A stretch of 64,000 nt of DNA from Oceanobacillus chungangensis (GTDB taxonomy: Bacteria; Bacillota; Bacilli; Bacillales; Amphibacillaceae), in assembly GCF_003369565.1 (NCBI RefSeq), contig NZ_PIOD01000025.1, positions 49,428 to 113,427 of the forward strand, read 5' to 3'. Below the pieces are notes generated by a model. The model was not told the origin of the DNA. It did no database searches and saw only the letters and a program-made list of their open reading frames with translations. How positions within the stretch are numbered: the first letter of the stretch is position 1; each line of letters starts with the position of its first letter. The position numbers were made by a program, and so were the translations under genes. Below are positions 7,929-16,849 of this stretch, piece after piece.

Positions 7929-8810
7929 ATGAATGAACAGATGCGTTCCTTAGATAAAATTTTTCGTGAAAACGGCTATATTACCGACAAGCCTACCTTA
8001 ATCGCATTAAAGCTTGTCCAAGCCTTAAAAAAACCTTTATTGCTTGAGGGGCCAGCAGGGGTCGGAAAGACGGAGATTGCAAAAGTATTGGCAAAGTCGC
8101 TCGATACGAAATTAATTCGATTACAGTGTTATGAAGGTCTGGACGTGCATAGTGCTTTATATGAGTGGAACTATGCGAAGCAAATGCTTCATATCCGACT
8201 GACAGAGAACACGGAATTAACGGTTGATGAAAGGGAATCAACAATATATGGCAAGGATTTTTTATTATCGCGCCCACTTTTACAAGCATTTACTGAAAGT
8301 GAAGCTGCTCCCGTTTTATTAATTGATGAAATTGACCGCGCAGATGAAGCGTTTGAGGCATTCCTCTTGGAAGCACTTGCTGAGTTTCAGATAACGATTC
8401 CCGAAATTGGCACGATTAAGGCAAAACAGCAGCCATATATTATTTTGACTTCAAATCGAACACGGGAATTAAGTGATGCACTCAGAAGAAGATGTTTGTA
8501 TCAATGGGTACCATTTCCTGATTATAAGAAAGAAGTTTCTATTTTACAGACGCGTATACCAGAACTGAATCAGAATTTAACAGAGCAAATCGCAAAATTT
8601 ATGGAGTCGATTCGTCAAATACCGTTACAGAAGGTTCCAGGAGTTGCTGAAAGCTTAGACTGGGCGAGAGCGCTTATTGAATTGCATCAAAGTGAGCTGA
8701 ATCAAGATACTGTTAGGGAAACACTTGGATGTTTTCTAAAAAACCATGATGATTGGGATAAGATTGAAAAAGAGCTGAATCAAGGGACGCTTCTCCATTC
8801 CAATGGTTAG
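7929..8810 (+). CDS. coxD: MoxR-type AAA+ ATPase (CoxD-like)
   Basis: A 293-residue MoxR-family AAA+ ATPase. It has Walker A GPAGVGKTE near residues 40-48, Walker B VLLIDEIDRAD and a sensor-1 segment ILTSNRTRELSDALRRRC. In Oligotropha, CoxD is an ATP-dependent chaperone that works with CoxE and CoxF to mature the molybdenum active site (sulfuration and copper insertion). Here copper insertion is unlikely because the large subunit lacks the copper-binding Cys, so its role is more likely sulfuration or general assembly. GAAGGGAAG precedes the ATG. coxE follows after 27 bases. Confidence 0.9.
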   Translation: MNEQMRSLDKIFRENGYITDKPTLIALKLVQALKKPLLLEGPAGVGKTEIAKVLAKSLDTKLIRLQCYEGLDVHSALYEWNYAKQMLHIRLTENTELTVDERESTIYGKDFLLSRPLLQAFTESEAAPVLLIDEIDRADEAFEAFLLEALAEFQITIPEIGTIKAKQQPYIILTSNRTRELSDALRRRCLYQWVPFPDYKKEVSILQTRIPELNQNLTEQIAKFMESIRQIPLQKVPGVAESLDWARALIELHQSELNQDTVRETLGCFLKNHDDWDKIEKELNQGTLLHSNG

Positions 8811-8837
8811 CATGCTGTTTACTAAGGGGGACACCTC

Positions 8838-10061
8838 ATGAACCAATCACAAAACCTACCAGAATATATGCTGCATTTTTTTCGATATTTACGAGATTTG
8901 AAATTGCTCATAGGCATGAAAGAGATGGCAGATGTCTATTCAGCTTTGGATGCAATTGATATTATGGATCGTGAGCAATTCAAGCTAGCATTAAAAATAG
9001 TATTGGTTTCCAGCAAGGAAGAAGAAGAGATTTTTGAACAAGCATTCTATCAATTTTTTGTCAGAGATTTACGTGAAGAGCATAAGCAGGATTTGCTGCA
9101 CTTTCATTCTGATGATCGAATGGATCAAGTGCTTGTGAATAATGAACGGATTGGGGAAAATCCAAAGCAGAAACAGAATAAAGCTGCTAGTGACGATGAA
9201 TATCCACTTAAGCTTGAAGGAGAAGAAGAGGCAAAGTCTGACGAAACACCAGGCATCGTCACTGATATTTTACCAATAGATGATGAGGCCGGTGTGAACG
9301 GAACTATACCATTATGGTCTGCTACAAAAGGTCTAAATAAGCAAGGACAGCAAATTGAAGCCAAAATTACCGCTAAACAATTTTCAAAAATGGAAAAAAC
9401 GGCAAAGAAATTGTTACGTCAAGTAAATATAAAACAGTCTAGGCGTTCAGCGGTTAAAAGAAAAGGAAATGTATTACATCTGCAGAAAACATTAAGAAAA
9501 AGCATTCAGACGGGAACGGAACCTTTCGAGCTTGTAATGAAAGGTTCAAGAAAGCAAAAAGCGAATTATGTATTATTATGTGATACTAGCCGTTCGATGT
9601 CTGCCACTGTGGATACATTTTTACAGTTCGCTTTTGCGTTAAAGAAGCTTCATCAACATGTGGAAGTCTTTCTATTTTCAACGAAGCTGACAAGAGTAAC
9701 CGACCAATTATCTGCTGTAAATGTTCTGCCTCAAACGCTTCAAATTCGCCATGAAGAATGGGGAGGTGGAACTTGTATCGGTGAGTCGCTACATGACTTT
9801 GTTGAGAAATATGCAGTGAAGGTATTAAAGAAGCACACAGTCATGATTATTGCCAGTGATGGGTTAGATGCTGGAGAAATCAAACATTTACAGTGGTCGA
9901 TGAATGAAATAGCTATCCGAAGTGAGGCTATTATTTGGGTCAATCCCCTACTCGCTATTGAAGGATATGCACCAACTGCACGGGCAATGAATATTTCACT
10001 TCCGTATATTAATCATTTTCTGAGTTTGGAAGACTTTCAATGCTTCAATAAAATAATCTAG
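8838..10061 (+). CDS. coxE: von Willebrand factor A domain protein (CoxE-like)
   Basis: A 407-residue CoxE-family protein. The C-terminal half is a VWA domain with the metal-binding MIDAS motif DTSRSMS and a later ASDGLDAGE stretch; the N-terminal half is helical with a charged, low-complexity linker around residues 105-150. MoxR ATPases and VWA proteins work as pairs in metalloenzyme maturation, and this gene directly follows the MoxR gene. GGGGGACACC precedes the ATG. It probably delivers the ATPase to the molybdenum hydroxylase. Confidence 0.9.
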   Translation: MNQSQNLPEYMLHFFRYLRDLKLLIGMKEMADVYSALDAIDIMDREQFKLALKIVLVSSKEEEEIFEQAFYQFFVRDLREEHKQDLLHFHSDDRMDQVLVNNERIGENPKQKQNKAASDDEYPLKLEGEEEAKSDETPGIVTDILPIDDEAGVNGTIPLWSATKGLNKQGQQIEAKITAKQFSKMEKTAKKLLRQVNIKQSRRSAVKRKGNVLHLQKTLRKSIQTGTEPFELVMKGSRKQKANYVLLCDTSRSMSATVDTFLQFAFALKKLHQHVEVFLFSTKLTRVTDQLSAVNVLPQTLQIRHEEWGGGTCIGESLHDFVEKYAVKVLKKHTVMIIASDGLDAGEIKHLQWSMNEIAIRSEAIIWVNPLLAIEGYAPTARAMNISLPYINHFLSLEDFQCFNKII

Positions 10062-10077
10062 AATGGAGGTCTTAGCT

Positions 10078-10398
10078 TTGTTGGAGAATACGAGAGTAAT
10101 AGAAGCTATTCGAGCAGCACGAAAAAATGATACAAAAGCAGCATTAGCAACGGTCGTTCGTGTACATGGTTCAGCATATCGCCGTGAAGGCGCAAAGATG
10201 ATTATTGATGAAGATGAAAAACGCGTAGGCATGATTTCTGGAGGCTGTCTGGAGTCAGATGTTGCTGCGGTTGCTAAGGAAGTTATCGCGTCAGGTATAC
10301 CAGTTCTTAAGCAGTATGATATGGATGAAGATCTTGTATGGGGACTTGGCTTAGGCTGTCCTGGCAAAGTGGAAATTTATATCGAACCTATTTCATAA
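10078..10398 (+). CDS. XdhC/CoxI family N-terminal-domain protein
   Basis: The roughly 106-residue protein corresponds to the N-terminal XdhC_CoxI domain only: ATVVRVHGSAYRREGAKMII followed by the GGCLES motif and GLGLGCPGKVEIYIEP. An ATG at 10063 is in frame, but GGAGGT at 10065-10070 lies just inside it and fits a TTG at 10078 or 10081, so a TTG start is preferred. The C-terminal Rossmann domain of XdhC is encoded by the next gene, so the XdhC function is split in two. XdhC proteins bind and sulfurate molybdenum cofactor before insertion into xanthine-dehydrogenase-type enzymes. Confidence 0.85.
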   Translation: MLENTRVIEAIRAARKNDTKAALATVVRVHGSAYRREGAKMIIDEDEKRVGMISGGCLESDVAAVAKEVIASGIPVLKQYDMDEDLVWGLGLGCPGKVEIYIEPIS

Positions 10399-10432
10399 AT
10401 ACGGATACTACCGAAGAGAGAGGAGACCCCTC

Positions 10433-11257
10433 ATGAATAAGAAAGCAGCATTTGACGCGTGGCTTACTACGATAGAAATGGAAAAATCCGGGGCAATTGC
10501 GACGATATTGAAAACGGATCAGACCCAAGGAAAACGGAATAGCGAGAGTTTGTTTATTTCAAAGGATCATTCATTCGTCGGTTCGCTGGGAGATGCATAT
10601 CTTGAGGAGCAGGTTATTCAACTGGCAAAGCAAAAGCTTGCGGAAAAAAATCCATCCTCTGAAACTAGGATTTTCCAATTATTGAATAAGCAAGAGGTGG
10701 CAGTGTTTGTTGATGTGTTTGTACCACAACCTAAAATCTTAATTTTTGGTGCAGGGCATGATGCCATTCCCGTCGCAAATTTTATTGCATCATCAGGATT
10801 TAAAACAACCATCGTTGATCAACGGCCTCTTTATATTACGGAGGAAAGATTTCCTGATATAGAAAGAATTATAGCAAGGGCCGATGATTTTAAGGGGAAG
10901 GTAATAATAGATGATAATACATATGTTATCGTGATGAACCATCATCTGGAAAGAGATCAGGAGGCTTTGACGTTTGCCCTAAATTCTCAAGCTCCTTATA
11001 TTGGGGTTCTTGGTCCCCGTTCAAGAAGAAATCGAATTATTAATAATATAAAAGCAAGCGGATCAGCTGTTACAGAGAGTCAAATGAGTCGGCTGTATAA
11101 CCCGATTGGATTGGATATTGGGGCAAGGACACCTGAAGAGATAGCAATCAGTATAGCTGCAGAGATTATTGCGATAAAAAATGGCTATTCGGGCGGGTTC
11201 TTGAAGGATTCAGAGTTCATTCATCATGCATCTGCTGTATCTGAGGAAAATGGATGA
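10433..11257 (+). CDS. XdhC-family protein with C-terminal Rossmann domain
   Basis: A 274-residue protein whose C-terminal two-thirds is an XdhC Rossmann domain (ILIFGAGHDAIPVANFIASS, TTIVDQRPLYI, YIGVLGPRSRR, PIGLDIGARTPEEIAISI). The first 100 residues diverge from the typical XdhC N-terminal domain and lack a clear GGC motif; that part is supplied by the preceding gene. The two probably form one XdhC-like maturation factor that sulfurates the cofactor and hands it to the CoxL-type subunit. AGAGGAG precedes the ATG. The stop overlaps the start of the mocA-like gene (ATGATGA), indicating translational coupling. Confidence 0.87.
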   Translation: MNKKAAFDAWLTTIEMEKSGAIATILKTDQTQGKRNSESLFISKDHSFVGSLGDAYLEEQVIQLAKQKLAEKNPSSETRIFQLLNKQEVAVFVDVFVPQPKILIFGAGHDAIPVANFIASSGFKTTIVDQRPLYITEERFPDIERIIARADDFKGKVIIDDNTYVIVMNHHLERDQEALTFALNSQAPYIGVLGPRSRRNRIINNIKASGSAVTESQMSRLYNPIGLDIGARTPEEIAISIAAEIIAIKNGYSGGFLKDSEFIHHASAVSEENG

Positions 11258-11883
11258 TGAATATAAATGCGCTCATTTTAGCAGCGGGCAGTTCAAGCAG
11301 AATGGGTACACAAAAGCAGCTGCTTAAATTAGGAGAACAGACCATTTTGGAGCACGTTATCGAGCTCACAATTTCAATAGAATTTACTAAAATCATTGCA
11401 GTAATCGGCAATGAGAAAGATAGAATTCGTAATCAAATATTCATAGATGATCCGCGTTTTATTTGGGCAGTTAACGAGGAATACATTGAGGGACAAAGCG
11501 CATCCATTAAAGCAGGAGTTCGTACCATAGATGAAGAATATGTTAATGTCATGATCTTTCTGGGAGATTTGCCTTTTATTAAGAAAGAAACAGCAGGCCA
11601 CATTTACCGAGCGGGACTCAAAGAGCTGAATGAAGATAAAAATCCTTTTATCATCCAGCCAGTATACAAGGGTATGCCTGGACATCCCGTGTTCTTTGGG
11701 AATATGCCTAACAAGTGTTTTGATTTATTAGAGGGAGATAAAGGCGCAAAAGTCTTAATAAAGTCCATTTCTTCGCATATTAAAATTGATGTCGACGATG
11801 AAGGAATTCTATTCGATATTGATACTCCTGAGGACTATTTTGAGGCGGAGCAAATGATTAAAAATGAAAAACAGGGAAAATAA
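11254..11883 (+). CDS. mocA: Molybdenum cofactor cytidylyltransferase-like protein (MocA/MobA-like)
   Basis: A 209-residue NTP-transferase-fold protein with the nucleotide-binding motif ILAAGSSSRMGTQKQLL and the FLGDLPF metal-binding segment. Placement at the end of a molybdenum hydroxylase operon is typical of MocA, which attaches CMP to molybdopterin to form the cytosine dinucleotide used by xanthine-dehydrogenase-family enzymes. A separate MobA, for the guanine form, is encoded at 37077. The start overlaps the previous stop by 4 bases; an ATG at 11257 is also possible. MobA-like specificity cannot be ruled out from sequence alone, but context favours CTP. Confidence 0.82.
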   Translation: MMNINALILAAGSSSRMGTQKQLLKLGEQTILEHVIELTISIEFTKIIAVIGNEKDRIRNQIFIDDPRFIWAVNEEYIEGQSASIKAGVRTIDEEYVNVMIFLGDLPFIKKETAGHIYRAGLKELNEDKNPFIIQPVYKGMPGHPVFFGNMPNKCFDLLEGDKGAKVLIKSISSHIKIDVDDEGILFDIDTPEDYFEAEQMIKNEKQGK

Positions 11884-12040
11884 TTGGCTCATTATTTATA
11901 TAAACTGTGAACTAACAGTAATTGTGATTTCAGATCTAAATGCTCCCTGCTAATAAGAGGAGTTTTCATTCTATGACTAAATTAACATCGATAGTTAGTA
12001 GTTAAAGCATTTTTGCGTCTTAAGATTTTGCACTATCCAC

Positions 12041-12120
12041 AGCAGAAGAAATACACGGAGACTTCTGCGGAAGAAGGCTCACCAGCCCCCCGGGGAAAGC
12101 GAAATGTATTTCCGGAGCGG
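12041..12120 (+). repeat. Palindromic Bacillaceae-type dispersed repeat
   Basis: A GC-richer island of about 80 bp in the 355-base gap between the mocA-like gene and moaA. GCAGAAG at 12042 pairs with CTTCTGC at 12062; GAAATACA near 12048 pairs with TGTATTTC near 12104; a CCCCGGGG core is at the centre. The sequence resembles a palindromic repeat family that I recall as common between genes in Bacillus, Oceanobacillus and relatives. Only this one copy was seen in the window. No gene was seen in the rest of the gap (11884-12238). Confidence 0.6.
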
Positions 12121-12238
12121 TAAGCCAGAGAGCCATTGATATCCTAACTGATGTCGCATTTTATATCGACTATGAACCATCAATAAACACATTAGAATAC
12201 AACCAATTTAAAATAAAGGATTAGAAAGGGGGAGTTCC

Positions 12239-13249
12239 ATGGCAGCCATCACGGATAAATTTGGCAGGCCCTTACAGGATTTGCGTATTTCTATAACGGA
12301 TCGTTGTAATTTCCGCTGCACATATTGCATGCCGAAAGAAATCTTTGGCAAGGATTATGCCTTTTTACCAAAGGATCATTTATTGAATAATTACGAGATC
12401 GTACGTCTTGCAAGAGCGTTTGTTGAGCTTGGTGTCAATAAAATTCGTTTGACAGGTGGCGAACCTTTATTACGCAGGGATCTGCCTCAGCTGATTGAAA
12501 GCTTGAATGCAATTAATGGGTTAGAGGATATTGCCCTGACAACGAATGCCTCAATGCTCCCAAACAAAGCTGAAGCGATAAAGGCAGCTGGTTTGAAGCG
12601 AATCAATGTTAGCTTAGACGCCCTGGACAATGAAATATTTCAAGCAGTGAATGATAATGGTGTCAGCTCAGATCGTGTATTAAAAGGCATTGAGAAGGCA
12701 CTGGAAGTCGGACTAGAGGTTAAGATTAATATGGTTGTTAAGAAAGGTATGAATGAAAGCGAAATCATACCTATGGCGAAATATTTTAAAGAAAAAGGAA
12801 TTACATTAAGATTCATCGAATTTATGGATGTAGGAACCACGAATGGCTGGGATTTTAGTAAAGTAGTTTCAAAAAAAGAAATCATGCAACTGCTCGCCGA
12901 GCATTTCGAGATGGAACCGGTCAATCCTATGTATTTAGGTGAAGTTGCAAAGCGATATCGCTATGTTGGAACGAATACTGAAGTGGGTTTCATTACATCC
13001 GTTTCTGAATCCTTCTGTTCTTCATGCACGCGTGCGAGGATCGCTGCAGATGGTAGGCTTTATACATGTCTATTCGCAAGCAGTGGATTTGATTTACGAA
13101 AGCTTCTCCGTTCAGATGCAAATGATGAAGAAATCAAAGAAACGATTGCTTCAATCTGGAATAAGCGAGAAGATCGTTACTCTGATGAACGAACAGAAAT
13201 ATCTGCGAAAAATAAGAAGAAGATAGAAATGTCCTATATTGGTGGGTGA
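12239..13249 (+). CDS. moaA: GTP 3',8-cyclase MoaA, copy 1
   Basis: A 336-residue radical-SAM enzyme that converts GTP to 3',8-cyclo-GTP, the first step of molybdopterin synthesis. The N-terminal cluster motif is CNFRCTYC; the C-terminal cluster Cys residues are in [18 protein letters not shown]; the protein ends with the essential double glycine (SYIGG). AAAGGGGG precedes the ATG. It is paired with moeA copy 1 downstream and is a close paralogue of the moaA at 31954, which has the same length of 336 residues. The link to the cox-type operon suggests a locally amplified cofactor supply. Confidence 0.95.
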   Translation: MAAITDKFGRPLQDLRISITDRCNFRCTYCMPKEIFGKDYAFLPKDHLLNNYEIVRLARAFVELGVNKIRLTGGEPLLRRDLPQLIESLNAINGLEDIALTTNASMLPNKAEAIKAAGLKRINVSLDALDNEIFQAVNDNGVSSDRVLKGIEKALEVGLEVKINMVVKKGMNESEIIPMAKYFKEKGITLRFIEFMDVGTTNGWDFSKVVSKKEIMQLLAEHFEMEPVNPMYLGEVAKRYRYVGTNTEVGFITSVSESFCSSCTRARIAADGRLYTCLFASSGFDLRKLLRSDANDEEIKETIASIWNKREDRYSDERTEISAKNKKKIEMSYIGG

Positions 13250-13350
13250 TGCTATCGGGTCGTCATTTCAGTGAAGGAAGAGCATTTGTCCATGGTGCTG
13301 ATTTACTAGTGAAAGCGAAAGAAACTAGTTGGATAAGGAGCTAATAATAA

Positions 13351-14658
13351 ATGGTAGAAATAAGAACACCAATCCATGTTAATGAAGCTATTCGCCGTGT
13401 CATGTCATATGCAATAGCAGGTCCTAAAACATACGTAGCAATTGAAGATAGTCTCGGTCATTATCTTGGTGAAGATCTGATTGCAGACCATGATGTCCCT
13501 GCCTTTGACCGGTCACCTTATGATGGTTTTGCAATCAGGGCAGAGGATACGTTAGATGCTAGCAAGGGTTACCCAATAAAATTAGAGGTAATTGGAGAAA
13601 TTGGCGCAGGCGATGTCTTTGAAGATGAAGTTCAAGCGAATAAAGCGGTGCGTATCATGACAGGAGCACAAATTCCTAATGGCTGTGATGCAGTAATTAT
13701 GCTGGAACATGTAGAACTGCTGGAGCATGTAGAACTGCTGGAACATGATAGGAAAACCTTCATTCAGCTGGAAAGAAGGCTAAGGACTAACGAAAATATT
13801 ACGAGGAAGGGTGAAGATACGAGGCAAGGTGAGATTCTTGTTAAGAAAGGTACATATATAAATCCTGGAGTAATGGCATTACTTGCAACATTTGGCTACA
13901 AACAGGTGCCTGTAATTCAAAAACCAAAAGTGGGAATTATCTCTACAGGCAGCGAGCTACTTACGGTTGATGCGGCGCTCGAGCCGGGGAAAATAAGAGA
14001 TAGTAATTCTTATATGCTTCTTGGTCAAATAGAAAGGGCTGGGGGGGTTCCTGTTTTACTTGGTCAATTTAAGGATGATTTCACGCTTTGCTACAATCAG
14101 GTTGCAGATGCCCTGGGAAAAGTAGATATATTACTGACAACAGGAGGTGTATCTGTAGGTGATTATGATTACATACCAGCTATTCTAGATAAGTTAAAGG
14201 CGAGAGTTTTATTTAATAAAGTACGGATGCGACCTGGAAGTGTTACTACAGTCGCTGCGGTCGAAGGGAAATTATTGTTTGGACTGTCGGGAAATCCGTC
14301 TTCCTGTTATGTTGGCTTTGAATTATTCACAAGGCCAATAATTCGAACTTATTTACAATCGAATCATCCTTTTATGAGAAGAGAGATTATACAGCTCGGT
14401 TCAGCATTTACACGACCGAATCCATTTGACCGTTTTGTTCGCGGGAAGCTGCAATACGAAAAAGGTCAGACAATTGCGGTGCCAGTAGGATTAGATAAGC
14501 CAAATATCGTCACTTCCTTAGCAGAGGCCGATATTCTCATTATGCTTCCCGGTGGAGGCGAGGTGTATGAAAAAGGGATGGAAGTAACTGCTATTTTACT
14601 GGAGGATCAGACAGGAGCTACAATGGATTCTTTTATGCATGGACCTGTGAATTATTGA
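13351..14658 (+). CDS. moeA: Molybdopterin molybdenumtransferase MoeA, copy 1
   Basis: A 435-residue MoeA that inserts molybdate into adenylylated molybdopterin. Visible motifs are PAFDRSPYDGFAIRAEDT, MTGAQIPNGCDAVIM, TGSELL, TTGGVSVGDYDYIP and FGLSGNPSSCYVGFELF. It includes an in-frame 18-bp tandem duplication at 13702-13737 that gives LEHVEL twice followed by LEHD; the paralogue at 34024 lacks it. AAGGAG lies about 10 bases before the ATG. The 100-base gap after moaA holds no gene. It is co-oriented with moaA and probably co-transcribed. Confidence 0.94.
   Translation: MVEIRTPIHVNEAIRRVMSYAIAGPKTYVAIEDSLGHYLGEDLIADHDVPAFDRSPYDGFAIRAEDTLDASKGYPIKLEVIGEIGAGDVFEDEVQANKAVRIMTGAQIPNGCDAVIMLEHVELLEHVELLEHDRKTFIQLERRLRTNENITRKGEDTRQGEILVKKGTYINPGVMALLATFGYKQVPVIQKPKVGIISTGSELLTVDAALEPGKIRDSNSYMLLGQIERAGGVPVLLGQFKDDFTLCYNQVADALGKVDILLTTGGVSVGDYDYIPAILDKLKARVLFNKVRMRPGSVTTVAAVEGKLLFGLSGNPSSCYVGFELFTRPIIRTYLQSNHPFMRREIIQLGSAFTRPNPFDRFVRGKLQYEKGQTIAVPVGLDKPNIVTSLAEADILIMLPGGGEVYEKGMEVTAILLEDQTGATMDSFMHGPVNY
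13702..13748 (+). repeat. 18-bp in-frame tandem repeat inside moeA copy 1
   Basis: Two adjacent 18-bp units (13702-13719 and 13720-13737) differ at one base and are followed by a partial third unit. They encode LEHVEL-LEHVEL-LEHD. The event keeps the reading frame and extends a loop after the MTGAQIP motif, so function is probably kept. Confidence 0.9.
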
Positions 14659-14757
14659 AGGAGAACGGAATGAAGTTCAGCGGATGGATTAAACCTATAG
14701 TGGGGGATGATGGAACACTGGACAGATCCTAATTGACCAAGTGGCTTTCCTGAAGCG

Positions 14758-14787
14758 AAATAGAGAGCGGAGCTCTCTATTTTTATT
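14758..14787 (+). terminator. Intrinsic terminator after moeA copy 1
   Basis: AAATAGAGAGC at 14758-14768 pairs with GCTCTCTATTT at 14772-14782 around a 3-base loop, followed by TTATTGATT. It lies about 100 bases after the moeA stop and probably ends the moaA-moeA unit. Apart from a cre-like site, the rest of the gap to 14973 shows no gene. Confidence 0.8.
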
Positions 14788-14898
14788 GATTAAAGTTAGC
14801 GCTTATTGAAGTAGAAAAAGCTAAAGTAACCTTAGCAACAGCGCATAATACAGAATGATTTTATTTAACACATGAATTCTACTAGTTTTCACATAACG

Positions 14899-14914
14899 TT
14901 GGAAGCGCAACTAT
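14899..14914 (+). promoter_or_regulatory. cre-like site
   Basis: TTGGAAGCGCAACTAT matches the CcpA cre consensus WTGNAANCGNWWNCAW at all but one position. It lies 60 bases before a small membrane ORF. A site with the same core and a full match occurs at 40788. Confidence 0.4.
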
Positions 14915-14973
14915 AATGTTCGGTTTATACTAAAATAGTAATATTAGTTAAAACAAGGGGGAAATAGAAAAGA

Positions 14974-15093
14974 ATGTATTTTCTTTTATTCACTATAATT
15001 TATTGTTTAATAACACAAATTTTGAACATGGACTATGTACTTGCTTTGGGCATTTATTTAATAGGGTTTATGCCTTGTCAAAGGAATGTTTAA
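14974..15093 (+). CDS. Small membrane protein, or N-terminal part of a frameshifted gene
   Basis: A 39-residue ORF that is almost wholly hydrophobic (YFLLFTIIYCLITQIL then YVLALGIYLIGFM), so one or two membrane segments are likely. AAGGGGG lies about 10 bases before the ATG. Its stop overlaps the start of the next ORF by 8 bases in the +1 frame. It is either a small membrane peptide translationally coupled to its neighbour, or the first half of one gene split by a single-base change. No family was recognised. Confidence 0.45.
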   Translation: MYFLLFTIIYCLITQILNMDYVLALGIYLIGFMPCQRNV

Positions 15094-15340
15094 TAGTAAG
15101 GAATTAAAAGATGTTTTTAATTTCAGAAAAACGAAGTACTTGTATGAAAAAAATGGATTTAAAGATTCATTAATAGAGTTATTGTCTCTAATATTAGTTT
15201 TCTTAAATTCTTATTTAATTAGTTATGACCCTTTCTCTCCTTTTGAATATATTTATATGTTATTTCTTATTGCACTTGTATATCGCTTTATATTTTGGGG
15301 GATAACACGAACAATTAGAAACATAAAAGCCATGCATTAG
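15086..15340 (+). CDS. Small membrane protein of unknown function
   Basis: An 84-residue protein with a charged N-terminal 30 residues, then two predicted membrane segments (LIELLSLILVFLNSYLI and YIYMLFLIALVYRFIFWG) and a basic tail. No family was recognised. The start ATG overlaps the end of the preceding 39-residue ORF, and AAAGG lies only 2 to 4 bases upstream, so its own ribosome-binding site is poor. Coupling to the upstream ORF or a frameshift joining the two would explain this. It runs toward the end of gabR on the other strand. Confidence 0.5.
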   Translation: MFNSKELKDVFNFRKTKYLYEKNGFKDSLIELLSLILVFLNSYLISYDPFSPFEYIYMLFLIALVYRFIFWGITRTIRNIKAMH

Positions 15341-15398
15341 ATGTTGAAATAATTTAAAAGTAAAGATAAAGAATAAATCCGATGCGTTTATTGCATTC

Positions 15399-16811
15399 CT
15401 ATAAATGAATGATTCGATACAATCTTTCCACAGCTTCATCAATTTCATCATCTTTTATATTTGCGAACCCGATGACGATCTGAATATCTTCTGATATATC
15501 GTCGACTTCCTTTAGTAAAAATCGTTGGATTGTATATAATTCCAATTTTTCCTGTTTCGCTGCTCTTCTTATATCATGATAAGATTTAGCAGAATGAAAA
15601 TGGGCGAGAAAATGAAGTCCTGCAGGGATGTCCTGTATGTTGATCTTATTCTTAAACCTATCCTGTAATTTGGTAACTAATTTCTTTCGCTTTTCTTCAT
15701 AATGCTTGTTCATTCTTCGGATATGTTTTTTATATTCTCCATTCTTAATGAAATAATGAAGTGCAAAGAGTTGCAGTGAATTACTGCCGTGAATCCAATC
15801 TAAATAATGCTCCCGATAAAGCTTTAGTAAATTTGGAGGTAGCACCATATAACTGATCCGGAAGCTAGGCAGCAATGTTTTAGAGAAGGTGCCTGTATAG
15901 ATTACGCGCTGACTACGATCTAAGCTCTGTAACGATGGGATATTATCCGTATCATATTTAAATTCACTGTCGTAATCATCTTCTACTATATAGCGGTCTT
16001 CTTCTGCGGTAGACCAATTCAGCAATTCAATTCTTCTTGAAATAGGCATGATTTTTCCTGTTGGAAATTGATGGGAAGGTGTAATAAACAAGAAATCTGG
16101 GTCGGCATGTTCTAATTCTTCCATGTCTATTCCATGATAATCTAAGGAAATAGGGATTACATCCAAGCCCTTACTAATTAATTGCCGATATAACCTTGAA
16201 TATCCGGGATTTTCCACTGCGACTTTAGAGTTTTTTGGTTGTAAATCCATCAATTGATTAATTAATGGTTGTGTACCGGAACCAATAACGATTTGTTCTG
16301 GCTCACAAATCACGCCTCTCGTAAATGCAATCATATTGGAAATTGTCTTTCGTACGGTAAAAGGACCTTGTGGATGACTGATTTGAGCCAATTCCTTTTG
16401 ATGGTATTGAATTGCCTGTTGTTGACTTTTTAACCACTCATGGAAAGGAAACATGGAAATATCTGTAGTAATATGTGAAAGTGAAATCCAATCTGCCTCA
16501 TCTGTATAGGATTCTCTTAATTCACTAGGAAACTTTGTAGTACGATTGGTTTGCTGATCGAAGTCAGTAATATCCTCGATATAATAACCTTTCCTTTCAA
16601 TGGTATAAATATATCCCTCTGCAAGCAGCTGTTCATAAGCATTCGTTACAGAATTGATGCTAACCCCAAGGTCTGCTGCTAATTCTCTTTTTGAAGGTAA
16701 TTTTTCCCCTTTAGGAATTCTATGTTCTAAAATGATTTTTTTTAAGTTTTCATAGATTTGTTTATAAATATATTTTGCATTCCCTTGTTTATCTATGTGA
16801 AAATATATCAT
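15399..16811 (-). CDS. gabR: MocR/GabR-family PLP-dependent transcriptional regulator
   Basis: A 470-residue MocR-type regulator. The N-terminal winged helix of the GntR family (GEKLPSKRELAADLGVSINSVTNAYEQL, residues about 35-65) is fused to a type I aminotransferase domain with the PLP-lysine segment TGTFSKTLLPSFRISY. GGAGGT precedes the ATG. The gene diverges from gabT-gabD, the arrangement of B. subtilis gabR, which activates gabTD in response to GABA and PLP and represses itself. That function is inferred from family and position. Confidence 0.92.
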   Translation of the reverse strand: MIYFHIDKQGNAKYIYKQIYENLKKIILEHRIPKGEKLPSKRELAADLGVSINSVTNAYEQLLAEGYIYTIERKGYYIEDITDFDQQTNRTTKFPSELRESYTDEADWISLSHITTDISMFPFHEWLKSQQQAIQYHQKELAQISHPQGPFTVRKTISNMIAFTRGVICEPEQIVIGSGTQPLINQLMDLQPKNSKVAVENPGYSRLYRQLISKGLDVIPISLDYHGIDMEELEHADPDFLFITPSHQFPTGKIMPISRRIELLNWSTAEEDRYIVEDDYDSEFKYDTDNIPSLQSLDRSQRVIYTGTFSKTLLPSFRISYMVLPPNLLKLYREHYLDWIHGSNSLQLFALHYFIKNGEYKKHIRRMNKHYEEKRKKLVTKLQDRFKNKINIQDIPAGLHFLAHFHSAKSYHDIRRAAKQEKLELYTIQRFLLKEVDDISEDIQIVIGFANIKDDEIDEAVERLYRIIHL

Positions 16812-16849
16812 TTAATACCTCCAAACTGGTTCCACTAAATTAAGTATTC

